In this document: piece after piece, positions 1 through 7,689 of the stretch | Numbering within the stretch: the stretch's first letter is position 1 | Layout: each line of letters begins with the position of its first letter | From: Candidatus Sumerlaeota bacterium | GTDB lineage: Bacteria > Sumerlaeota > Sumerlaeia > JADFCT01 | DNA: 13,127 nucleotides | Direction: 5' to 3' | Assembly (NCBI GenBank): GCA_026398575.1 | Contig: JAPLSP010000477.1 | Span: 1 to 13,127 of the forward strand | Translations under genes and position numbers: made by a program | Notes under the pieces: generated by a model | What the model was told of the DNA's origin: nothing | The model's database searches: none | The model's input: the letters and a program-made list of their open reading frames with translations, nothing else

Positions 1-683
1 AGAGCCCGGGCCGGCGCCGCTTTGAGTCCGGCTGTGCGCCAGAGCGTGGCCAGGCTGATGGAATCGTTGCCGCAGGTATTGTAGCCGTAGATGTTGAAGA
101 CCTTCACCGGATCGCCGAGTTCATTATTGTCCCCGGCGGAATGATGGCGATTCTGGATTTCCTGAAACCAAAGCGCAAAGGCTTTGTCAGCGTCGCTCAT
201 GCCGGGCACGACCGCCGAGGAAACGATCTCCGCTGTGCTGCGATAGACATTGCGCCCATTGGAGAGCCACGGGGCGATGATGTCCGTCTGGCCCACGTTT
301 TCCATGCGGACCGACCGATTGGACTCCCAGCGCTGGAGCAAGGCGCCCTCCCGCGCGATCCCGCATCCCATCGGCGTGCGGCAATTCCGCCCATCCATGG
401 CGCCGGCCTGAATGACCTTGTAGGTGTGCGTGTATGCGTGCGCGTCAGCCTGCTGCCCGGTTGTGATTTCCTTGGCGTGTGATTTCTTCACGTCGGCCGG
501 GTCAGTGTTGGTTGCCCACGGCTTCAGGGCATCCTCGGCGCGGGCTATTGGCGTTAGCGCGGGCGTTAGTGCGAGCGCGAGTGTCGTCGCAATGAGTATC
601 GGCCCTACGAGAAGGCAAGCATTACGCATTGCAGGGGCTCCCGGTGTTGGATGGTTGGCACGCCGCTGATTGGCCTCAATCAT
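1..683 (-). CDS. Secreted transglutaminase-like domain protein, 3' part cut off by the left window edge
   Basis: An open minus-strand frame runs from an ATG at 683 to the window edge, giving about 227 residues with no stop. A strong GGAGGAGG lies about 7 nt upstream (rc of 691-698). A second in-frame ATG at 629 would put the N-terminus right at the signal peptide. That signal peptide has a hydrophobic core (ACLLVGPILIATTLALAL) and an ARA|ED cleavage site. Further on come 'MENVGQTDIIAPWLSNGRN', then FNIYGYNTC and GNDSISLATLWRTAGLKAAP. The Cys (about residue 204 from ATG 683), followed by a helix ending in 'AGLKA', matches the nucleophile region of transglutaminase-like domains. The partner His and Asp would lie beyond the edge. 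From memory, the VENVG..D..PWL..GRN plus YGY..C pattern is common in planctomycete secreted proteins. The gene lies about 120 bp downstream of the large propeller gene on the same strand. The family call is fairly firm; substrate and role are unknown. Confidence 0.75.
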   Translation of the reverse strand, partial: MIEANQRRANHPTPGAPAMRNACLLVGPILIATTLALALTPALTPIARAEDALKPWATNTDPADVKKSHAKEITTGQQADAHAYTHTYKVIQAGAMDGRNCRTPMGCGIAREGALLQRWESNRSVRMENVGQTDIIAPWLSNGRNVYRSTAEIVSSAVVPGMSDADKAFALWFQEIQNRHHSAGDNNELGDPVKVFNIYGYNTCGNDSISLATLWRTAGLKAAPARA

Positions 684-805
684 GTTCATCCTCCTCCAAA
701 CATACAAGCAAGCAGTAAGCCCGCGCATGAGCGGCGTGTGCGAAAATCATGTTGCTTTGGCGATTAGGGCAATTCTTATGCATGGGAATGTGGCGTCTTT
801 GGGTG

Positions 806-3800
806 CTATCGCGGCTCGCAAAGGTCGGCGGGGACCAGGGCCAGGGAGGTTTGGATGGGGTATTCGCAGGTGCAGCCGGCGCTGCTTTCGGGGATCAGGA
901 CCATGCCGCCGGCGGGGATGATGCTGATGTAGCAGCCGGGGCGCGAGACGGTGGTCATGGGGAAGTTGGCGCCCGTGGCCAGGTCGAAGAGGTAGGGGAG
1001 TTTTTCTTTGGCGAAGCGGGTGAAGACGCAGAAGCCGGAGGCGGAGACGGTGGCGCATTTGGGGCCTTTGTGCCAGACCCAGCCGTCGTGCGGTTTGCCG
1101 TCGGCGAGTTTGACGGCGAAGCCGGGGCCGTAAACGATGGCGCCTTCGCTACGGGTCGCTGCGCTCCCTCCGCTACGGCTGATGGCGGGGACGATGGCGG
1201 GATGCTGGATTTGTTCGCCGTGGTCGCCGGTCAGGATTTTTTCATAGTCCGGGGTGAAGGTCTGGCGCCAGCGTTCGGCGCCGTTGGTCCAATCAAGGGC
1301 GACCATGTCGTATCGCAGGCGCTGGGTCTTCTCGACCGGGATATATCGCGATCCGGTCAGCAGGAGCGTTCCCTCGGCGGCGCTGAGATAAAGGATGTGA
1401 TGCATGTTGCGCAGGTCCACGGAGACCTGCCAGGCTTTCTTGCCGGAGGCGGCGTCGAGCGCGACGACGCGGCAGCCTTTGCCCAGAAGGTCGGCCAGCG
1501 TGATGCGGCCATCGGCGTCTTTGAGCGTAGCGGGATCGTCGCTCTCGACGAAATACAAGCGCCCGCCCGCCGCTGCCAGCGTCGGATTGATGACCGCGCC
1601 GGTGGGTTGATAGGTCCAGCGCGCGGCGCCGTCGCTGGCGCCGAGGCAGAAGAGGCGCAGGCTGGTGACTACGGGCTGGAAGTTGCCCCAGACCATTTTT
1701 TCGACGGACTTATCCTGCCGGCGGACGTTGGCGCCGGGTTGCGCGACGCTGCCGAACAAGCGGTCGCCATCGAGGGCGAGGTAGCCCCATTCTTCGCCGC
1801 TGCGGGCGTCCGGGGGCGTGAAGGTTTTGCGTTCCGTTCCAGTGCGCGGGTCCAGTACGAGGCACTTGCCAGCCGCCGCAAGATAGAGCGCATCGGCGCC
1901 TGCGGCCATGTTGCCGCAATTCTTCAGCGCGATGGTCCGCGCCGACTCCGGTTCGTTGCGTTCCCAGAGGATCGCGCCGTTGTAGGCGTCCACGGCTGCG
2001 ATATAGTTGTTGCCGGAGACGAACAGCCGTCCGTCTTTATAGAGTGGCGCCACGGTCTTCTTGTGGCGGTCAATCATGTTGCGCGGCCCGGGCAGTCCGA
2101 ACCACGCCACGCTCAGGGGCTGATTGCGGATAATCACGTCTTCGCTGCACGCGGTATTGCCCGGTCCGGCAAAAAAATGCGTCCATTCGCCCGCGCCGGG
2201 CAACGCGCCACGACGCGCGGCCTCGGGGAGTTCCTTGATCGGATCGAGGCCGAACGCGGTCCAGTCGGGAACGGCGCTCGGCGTGGCGGCGGCTTCGAAA
2301 GCGATCACGCCTCCCGCGGGACGCAGGACGCGAAGCAGATCATCCTTGCGCGCGCGCTGTTCCTCAGGCGAGAGCGCGCGAGTCAGCACGATCAGGTTCG
2401 CGCAATAAGGCGTATAGGGAAGCCCGCGCCGCCAGTCCAAGGTGTGCATGGTGGCCTGGGCTGCGCTCAGGCCCGCGCGAGACAGGCGCGCGCGCGCGGC
2501 GCTGACCTTCGTGGCGTCAGACTCGACGCCGATCACCTGCGCGTGTCCGCTTGCCGCGAGCCGTTCCACCCATTCGCCATCGCCGGCATCGAGCACGAGG
2601 CAATAGCCGTGCTCGGCCTGGGCTGCGGCCAATAGCGCTTTGGCTTTTTGATCCGCCTGCACATCCGCTTTCCTTCGTACGATAGTTTTACCGCTCTCAA
2701 GCCCCGCCGCCGCAGGCTTTGCCGGCTTCAGAGACTCGGGACCGAAGCAGTAGATTTTTCCGTCGTCCGTCGAGATCAGCAGCCGTCCCTCGCAGATGGC
2801 CATCCCCTCGGCCCGCCCTTCCACCGCCGTCTCCCACTGCGGCTTCCCAAGGTCGGGATCGAACGCGCGGACCCATCCCTGGCCGGCGACGAAGATCATG
2901 TTCTGTGCCATTGTCATTGTCATTCCATCTTTGCAGGGAACGGTCCATCGGGGCGCCTGCTTGTGCTTCTCCATCAGGTCGCGGCGATTCAGCGCGCTGA
3001 GGGATTTGTCGCTCAACAGGTAAGCGACGTCGCCATTGACCAGCAGTTGCCGCCCTGTGGCGCGCAACAGTTTCTCGTTCGACTTCGCGTCATAAAAGTG
3101 AATCTGCCCGTCTTCGCTCGGACCAGTGGCCAGCTGGTCCTCGACCACAAGGGCGAAGCAACCGCCGGTAAGGTCCAGCCCCCAGGGCTCGTTCTTGCCC
3201 AACTTCACGAGGCTTTTGCCGTCGCTGCGATCCACGGCGCGAAAAGGCGTGCGTCCGGTCGGTAGGAACAAGCGCGTGGGCGTGGCCAGCAGATAGCCTT
3301 GAAGCGGGACGTCCAGCGCTTCGCGATAAACCGTCCTGCCGTCCTCGGCGCGCAGGGCGCAGAGGAAGGCGTCTTTCGGCGGGAAGAGACCCGCGCCGAA
3401 GTACACGATTCCATTTTCGACCACGACGCCGCAACGCACCGGCCATCGCGATATCATGCGATTGTTGCCCGGCAGTCTGCGGTCGGACGGGCCGGCCGGC
3501 GCCTTCCAGATCAGGCGTCCGCTGGCCGCGTCGAGACAATAAACATTGCCGTCGTCCGAGCCGGCGTAGAGGCGATTCCCGGACAGAGCGGGCGCCATAC
3601 GCACGGGACCTTCCGTGACGAAACTCCAAAGAATCTGGCCGTTACTCGCATCGAGACAAACAACGGAGTCATCCGCCGAGGAGCCATAGTAAAGCCGTCC
3701 CGACATGCCGGTGACGTGATAAGCGCGATCATAGGTGAGGCTGGGTTCGAGCTTGTCCGAGGCGGCGGAAATATTGCGCTCGGCGGGCGCGGGCCAGGCG

Positions 3801-5080
3801 GGAGTGGGGGGATGCGCCGGGGTGTGCGTCCAGAGAGATGCCAAGGGCGCTTGCAGCCTCTCTCGCGAGACTCCCGAGCGCTGTGAGTTCCCGCGAAACG
3901 CCGGCCAGCCGCGCAGATGATCAATGCGCGCCGCCAGATCGGCTGTGTCATGGGTGAGGCGCGCCAGATCCGGTTCTGTTTCGTTTGCCTTCTTCCGCTC
4001 GACTAACGCTCGCTCCAGAGCGGCAAGCCGCGTGGATTGGCTCTCCAATTCTTTCGCGAACTCGCGCTTGCGCGCATCGTCGGAAAGGCCGGTCAGGCGC
4101 TCGGTCAGGAGCTCCAGGGTGAGCCGGCGAGGGCGCGTGAGGCGCGCAAGGTCGGGATAGCGATCTTTCACAGAGGCGCGCGTGGCGAGGACATGATTCA
4201 CCTGCGTTATCGCGTCGCCGTACAACCCCACCCAGGCAGCCGCGTCATTGCTTTTGGCTGAGGCCAAGCCTCTTGCCATGGTATCATATTCTGTGCCATA
4301 GGGCCGTAAATCTTCCAGGAGCGTTGGCATTGCGGATTGCGCCGCCGTCGCCGGATTTTTCTGAAGCAAATCGAGATGGCGCCATTTGGGCAGATCGGTC
4401 TCGGCGCGCTCGCACTCGCCGGGGAAGTCTTTTTGTATCTGATTCCAAAGCCTTCCGGCATTTGCGGTGTCGTCCTCAATCTTTAGAATCGCCTGGCCGC
4501 TTTTCGCCGCCGAATCGCTGATACCCGCCCAAACCTCCAGGCGTTGGTAGCGGCCATCCAGGTTGAAGACGGCGCGGTTCTCATCGGTCGCCAGCAGTCC
4601 ATGCTTATAGACCTTTCCTTTGATGCTCAGCGGTTTGCCTTTGGCATCCTTGTCACGAAGCAGCGCGTCCTTGCCTGTGGCGCTTACGACGGGCGCCAAC
4701 TGTTCGAGAGGCGCCGTCGCGCCATCATTGGCCGTCAGCACGCCGTCGGCCCAAACCGCATTGGCCCAGTCGGTCTTTGGCGCCGAAGAAGCCACGAGCG
4801 CCAAACGCAGGACGTCGCGCACGTCTATCGAAATGCGGAGCGCTTCATCTCCCGCTGACAGCGGTTTGCCTGCATACGGCTTGAATTGCGATTGCTTCTG
4901 ATACTCTTGCGACACGCGTCGCGTCAGCAGAACAGTTTCAGCCCAGTTGGCGCGTTTGATGTATATATCTACCGACGCGGAGTTCGTTGTCGCGGCCTGC
5001 AAAGCCGATGTCGCGCCCGCCAGTAACAGGGCGGCTAAAATGCACGAGATAAAACGTGGAAACATTGATGCAAATTCCAT
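806..5080 (-). CDS. Giant secreted PQQ-type beta-propeller protein with NPCBM-like module, coiled coil and SAM-methyltransferase-like domain
   Basis: The protein has 1424 residues from ATG 5080. A second ATG at 5065 (residue 6) gives a cleaner signal peptide (MFPRFISCILAALLLAG, cleavage near residue 29); neither start has a strong ribosome site. Residues about 75-205 look like an NPCBM carbohydrate-binding module, with PLSIKGKVYKHGLLA and FNLDGRYQRLEVWAGI. A charged coiled coil follows at about 320-375. From about 389 (WPAFRGNSQRSG) PQQ-type propeller repeats appear, with blades such as VVCLDASNGQILWSF and VYCLDAASGRLIWKA. At about 808-930 a class I SAM-methyltransferase-like fold interrupts the propeller: LVLDAGDGEW as motif I, then VIGVESD, and LLRVLRPAGGVIAFEAA near its end. 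Propeller repeats resume from about 960 (HFFAGPGNTACSED, IAAVDAYNGAILWE) to the C-terminus. This propeller-methyltransferase-propeller layout is, from memory, recurrent in planctomycetes. PQQ or methyltransferase activity is not shown; the propeller may only be a binding scaffold. It lies 62 bp downstream of the GH99-like gene, probably in one operon. Confidence 0.85.
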   Translation of the reverse strand: MEFASMFPRFISCILAALLLAGATSALQAATTNSASVDIYIKRANWAETVLLTRRVSQEYQKQSQFKPYAGKPLSAGDEALRISIDVRDVLRLALVASSAPKTDWANAVWADGVLTANDGATAPLEQLAPVVSATGKDALLRDKDAKGKPLSIKGKVYKHGLLATDENRAVFNLDGRYQRLEVWAGISDSAAKSGQAILKIEDDTANAGRLWNQIQKDFPGECERAETDLPKWRHLDLLQKNPATAAQSAMPTLLEDLRPYGTEYDTMARGLASAKSNDAAAWVGLYGDAITQVNHVLATRASVKDRYPDLARLTRPRRLTLELLTERLTGLSDDARKREFAKELESQSTRLAALERALVERKKANETEPDLARLTHDTADLAARIDHLRGWPAFRGNSQRSGVSRERLQAPLASLWTHTPAHPPTPAWPAPAERNISAASDKLEPSLTYDRAYHVTGMSGRLYYGSSADDSVVCLDASNGQILWSFVTEGPVRMAPALSGNRLYAGSDDGNVYCLDAASGRLIWKAPAGPSDRRLPGNNRMISRWPVRCGVVVENGIVYFGAGLFPPKDAFLCALRAEDGRTVYREALDVPLQGYLLATPTRLFLPTGRTPFRAVDRSDGKSLVKLGKNEPWGLDLTGGCFALVVEDQLATGPSEDGQIHFYDAKSNEKLLRATGRQLLVNGDVAYLLSDKSLSALNRRDLMEKHKQAPRWTVPCKDGMTMTMAQNMIFVAGQGWVRAFDPDLGKPQWETAVEGRAEGMAICEGRLLISTDDGKIYCFGPESLKPAKPAAAGLESGKTIVRRKADVQADQKAKALLAAAQAEHGYCLVLDAGDGEWVERLAASGHAQVIGVESDATKVSAARARLSRAGLSAAQATMHTLDWRRGLPYTPYCANLIVLTRALSPEEQRARKDDLLRVLRPAGGVIAFEAAATPSAVPDWTAFGLDPIKELPEAARRGALPGAGEWTHFFAGPGNTACSEDVIIRNQPLSVAWFGLPGPRNMIDRHKKTVAPLYKDGRLFVSGNNYIAAVDAYNGAILWERNEPESARTIALKNCGNMAAGADALYLAAAGKCLVLDPRTGTERKTFTPPDARSGEEWGYLALDGDRLFGSVAQPGANVRRQDKSVEKMVWGNFQPVVTSLRLFCLGASDGAARWTYQPTGAVINPTLAAAGGRLYFVESDDPATLKDADGRITLADLLGKGCRVVALDAASGKKAWQVSVDLRNMHHILYLSAAEGTLLLTGSRYIPVEKTQRLRYDMVALDWTNGAERWRQTFTPDYEKILTGDHGEQIQHPAIVPAISRSGGSAATRSEGAIVYGPGFAVKLADGKPHDGWVWHKGPKCATVSASGFCVFTRFAKEKLPYLFDLATGANFPMTTVSRPGCYISIIPAGGMVLIPESSAGCTCEYPIQTSLALVPADLCEPR
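1147..1178. repeat. In-frame 24-bp repeat element inside the propeller gene
   Basis: The octamer CGCTACGG occurs at 1147-1154 and again at 1171-1178, exactly 24 bp apart, with GTCGCTGCGCTCCCTC between. On the coding strand it adds eight codons and yields the low-complexity stretch ISRSGGSAATRSEG within an otherwise ordinary propeller segment. Removing one 24-bp unit would leave ISRSEG in frame. It looks like a small repeat inserted or duplicated without breaking the gene. That is an inference, since no second genomic copy is visible in the window. Confidence 0.45.
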
Positions 5081-5122
5081 AATGCAAAATGAAAAATGAG
5101 AAATGAGAAATGTAAAATGACG
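5081..5122. repeat. Six-unit 7-bp tandem repeat (AATGNNN, mostly AATGARA) in an intergenic gap
   Basis: Six consecutive 7-bp units, each starting AATG, fill 5081-5122: AATGCAA, AATGAAA, two AATGAGA, AATGTAA and a degenerate AATGACG. They occupy most of the 62-bp gap between the GH99-like gene and the start of the propeller gene, and abut the ATG at 5080. On the transcribed strand they read as pyrimidine-rich TTTCATT units. This leaves no purine-rich ribosome site ahead of ATG 5080, which favours the inner ATG at 5065 or leaderless or coupled initiation. Confidence 0.75.
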
Positions 5123-5142
5123 TAGGCCTCAAAAGAGTTGCG

Positions 5143-6363
5143 CTATTTCGGAGTTTGGGCAGTGTCGAAGACATCCCTGACCGCTTCAAGGTATCCCAAC
5201 TTATTCACCGTGTCCGGCTCCAGGTAGCTGCCTTCGGTCCATTCATTCCATGAGTTGATCGTGAAGACGCGCTCGGAGGCGGGGCGCGCGGCGAGCAGGG
5301 CCTTCATTTCGATCAGCGCGCCTTTGAAGGCCGCCGGAGTATTGCCGGTCAGGATGGAGCAGTAGGGATAGCCCTTGTTCTCGAACGGTCCGGATTGGTC
5401 GGTGCGCGGACTTGAATCCCAGCCCATGCTGACGTTGGGATAATAGGGGACGCCGTACATCGTGAAGGCCTTCTTCGCGTAATCAAAATACGATTTCTGC
5501 AACTGCTCATACTTGCCCGTCGGGAATCCCTGGATCACCGCGTGATGAACCCAGACGTAGGAGCCGACGGTGTCATAGCCAAGGCCCTTGACGACCTCGA
5601 CCGGATTTTTCGCGGCCTTCTCGCCCGGCAGTATCGTCCGCCCCCACATCACCGCGTTGAGGTGCAGTCCCGGGAATCCGGCGGCTTTGGTTTTTTCGCG
5701 GAATCGGTCCAGCGCGGCGCGCGTGGCCTGAATCGAACCGAAAATCTCGATCAGCTTCGTCTGGTCATAAACGGAGAAGTAGGGCTTGCCGTCAATCATC
5801 CAGTGCGAGGTATGCTTGAAGTAGATCTTGATGATGTAGTCAGTCATCTTGTCAAAAGTTTCGGGTGAAATTTTTCCGGGATAAAGCAATTGATGCGGCT
5901 TGTTGAGGTAGGCGGGATGGATTTCCGTCCAATCGTGATTGGCCCACATAAGCGCAAATTTCATCCGGTTGTTGTTCGCCGCTTTCATGAAGCCTTGCTC
6001 CAGACCTCGTTCGAGGAAGAGGCCGTCTTCATAATAATACCAATCGAAGATGAATGCGTCTATGCCATGGTCCGCCGCCGCGTCAATCTTTTGCGCCATT
6101 TGCTTGGGGTCCGATTCATCGGTGTATCCCCACAGCGGGACGTTGGGCTGATGATGTCCCTCAAACCTTGGCTTGGCGGTTTTCACCAGTTTCCATTCGC
6201 TCCATCCGGCGCCTTTGGATTTCTGATTGCGCGCATCGCTGGGATGATAATTTGGAAAATAATAGATGCCAATCTGTGGCCGCTCGGGTGCCGCGGCTTC
6301 GCTATTGGCGGCCAAAGCCATTCCTGCGATCATGGCCCCAAACCAAAAAACGACGTTTCTCAT
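5143..6363 (-). CDS. Secreted GH99/WbsX-like glycoside hydrolase
   Basis: The protein has 406 residues with signal peptide MRNVVFWFGAMIAGMALA, so it is probably exported. The start at 6363 is supported by AAGGAG about 7 nt upstream (rc of 6371-6376). The mature part opens with a barrel strand IGIYYFPNYHPSD, then GWSEWKLVKTAKPRF and HHQPNVPLWGY. Next come GIDAFIFDWYYYEDG near residue 105 and MWANHDW near 140, all features of the GH99-like (WbsX, PF14307-type) family. Near the C-terminus, NSWNEWTEGSYLEPD carries Glu374 and Glu377 in an E-W-T-E arrangement. Characterised GH99 endo-mannosidases use two Glu in E-W-H-E, so this is probably the catalytic pair. The substrate cannot be read from sequence; an alpha-mannan-type or surface glycan is possible. 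The gene is divergent from the sugar kinase and upstream of the propeller gene, likely first in that operon. Confidence 0.88.
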   Translation of the reverse strand: MRNVVFWFGAMIAGMALAANSEAAAPERPQIGIYYFPNYHPSDARNQKSKGAGWSEWKLVKTAKPRFEGHHQPNVPLWGYTDESDPKQMAQKIDAAADHGIDAFIFDWYYYEDGLFLERGLEQGFMKAANNNRMKFALMWANHDWTEIHPAYLNKPHQLLYPGKISPETFDKMTDYIIKIYFKHTSHWMIDGKPYFSVYDQTKLIEIFGSIQATRAALDRFREKTKAAGFPGLHLNAVMWGRTILPGEKAAKNPVEVVKGLGYDTVGSYVWVHHAVIQGFPTGKYEQLQKSYFDYAKKAFTMYGVPYYPNVSMGWDSSPRTDQSGPFENKGYPYCSILTGNTPAAFKGALIEMKALLAARPASERVFTINSWNEWTEGSYLEPDTVNKLGYLEAVRDVFDTAQTPK

Positions 6364-6554
6364 CCTTGGACTCCTTAGTAGTGTTCAAGTAGAACCGCCC
6401 AATGTGCGCAAAACTGTGGCGCGCAAGTCAAGCGGTTTGCGCGGCTGGTTCATTCGGGCTTGATTCCGCGCCCATTCGTCTGAGACGCTGATCCCAGCAT
6501 CACGCGCATGAATATGACGCTGAATATGCCATAACTATGAAAAGGGAGAAAAAG
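6364..6554. promoter_or_regulatory. Divergent intergenic region between GH99-like and kinase genes, with a direct repeat
   Basis: This roughly 190-bp spacer must carry promoters for both the minus-strand GH99-like gene and the plus-strand kinase. The only regular structure I see is the octamer TGAATATG at 6509-6516, repeated at 6521-6528. The 12-bp spacing is close to one DNA turn, and the repeat sits about 30 bp before the kinase start. It could be a regulator site or chance. No convincing -35/-10 pair was recognised. The kinase ribosome site (GGGAG, 6544-6548) lies at its right end. Confidence 0.4.
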
Positions 6555-7646
6555 ATGGAGACCAAGTCCGGACTCACGATTCTATCAAAAGCCAAGTACG
6601 ACGCCCTCGCGCTGGGCGCCCTGGTGCATCGCCTCGATCCCGGCGTTGTGCCCCTGCACCGCGCCTCGCACTTCGACGTTCACGTTTCGGGCGGCGAATA
6701 CAACCCGATCAACGCCCTGTCGGAATGCTTCCGCCTCAAGACCGCCGTCGCTTCGGCCATGCCGAAGTATCCCATCGGCGAAGTGGTCAAGTGGCGCGTG
6801 CGCGCCGCCGGCGTTGACGGCATCTATAAGGAAATGGATCACGACGGCGTGCGCGGACCCAACATCGCCACCGTCTATAGCGACCGAGGCCAGGGCGTGC
6901 GTCCTCCGGTGGTTTTCTATAATCGTTCCAATGAAGCGGCCGCCTATCTGAAGCCCGGCGATTTCAACTGGGCCGAAATCTTCGGCGCCGGCGTCAAGTG
7001 GGTTCATTCGGGCGGCATCTTCGCCTCGCTGTCGGCCACCACGTCGCAGGTCATCATCGAGATGCTCGAAGCCGCGGGCAAGGCCGGCACGATCCGCTCG
7101 GTGGACCTGAACTACCGCGCGAAACTTTGGGCGCCGCTCGGTGGCAAGGAGCAGGCCCAAAAAGTCATGCGCGAAATCGCCTCGAAAGTGGACGTCCTCA
7201 TCGGCAACGAAGAAGACATGCAGACCGCGCTCGGCATCAAAGGCCCGGACGTCGCGGCTAAAAAGTCCAGCCTCGACACCGACAGTTTCTTCGCGATGAT
7301 TGAAGAGGCCGTCAAGCAGTTCCCGAACGTCAAGGCCGTGGCCACGACGCTGCGTCACGTACATTCGGCCAACCGCCATACGTGGAGCGCCGTCCTGTGG
7401 CTCAAAGGCCAGCGGTTTGTCGCGCCGACCGCCGAACTCGACGTGCTCGATCGCATCGGCGGCGGCGACGGCTTCGCGGCAGGCCTTATTTATGGTTTGC
7501 TTACAGACCGCACGCCGGAAGAAGCGCTCCGCCTCGGCTGGGCGCACGGCGCTATGCTGACCACGTTCCCAGGCGACACGACGATGGCCACGCTGGAACA
7601 AGTCGAGTCCTTCGCCAAGGGTGGCGGCGCGCGCGTTCAGCGTTGA
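6555..7646 (+). CDS. kdgK: PfkB-family sugar kinase, probably 2-keto-3-deoxygluconate kinase
   Basis: The predicted reaction is ATP-dependent phosphorylation of 2-keto-3-deoxy-D-gluconate to KDPG in the cytoplasm, feeding the Entner-Doudoroff aldolase step of uronate breakdown. From ATG 6555 the protein has 363 residues. I chose this start because GGGAG at 6544-6548 sits 6 nt upstream; an ATG at 6537 would add six residues (MKREKK) with no ribosome site. Ribokinase/PfkB features are present: GALVHRLDPG near the N-terminus, the substrate-region glycine in HVSGGEYNPINAL, SVDLNYRAKLW, VDVLIGNEEDMQTALGI, and the C-terminal signature DRIGGGDGFAAGLIYG with catalytic-base Asp305. The SVDLNYR.KLW and LIGNEED segments are the kind I associate with KdgK rather than fructokinase, but a related keto-deoxy acid or other sugar is possible. 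It has no signal peptide. Codons end very often in C or G, more than in the next gene, suggesting higher expression. It is followed after 43 bp by the GH2-like gene. Confidence 0.82.
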   Translation: METKSGLTILSKAKYDALALGALVHRLDPGVVPLHRASHFDVHVSGGEYNPINALSECFRLKTAVASAMPKYPIGEVVKWRVRAAGVDGIYKEMDHDGVRGPNIATVYSDRGQGVRPPVVFYNRSNEAAAYLKPGDFNWAEIFGAGVKWVHSGGIFASLSATTSQVIIEMLEAAGKAGTIRSVDLNYRAKLWAPLGGKEQAQKVMREIASKVDVLIGNEEDMQTALGIKGPDVAAKKSSLDTDSFFAMIEEAVKQFPNVKAVATTLRHVHSANRHTWSAVLWLKGQRFVAPTAELDVLDRIGGGDGFAAGLIYGLLTDRTPEEALRLGWAHGAMLTTFPGDTTMATLEQVESFAKGGGARVQR

Positions 7647-7689
7647 GTTTGGTGGTTGCGGACATACATGATAATGGGAGGGCCCAATC

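Noticed and set aside
749..2635. Long plus-strand open frame (628 codons)
   Set aside because: It is antisense to the propeller gene, has Gly/Ala/Asp-rich composition with no domain logic, and arises from GC-rich codon structure of the opposite strand.
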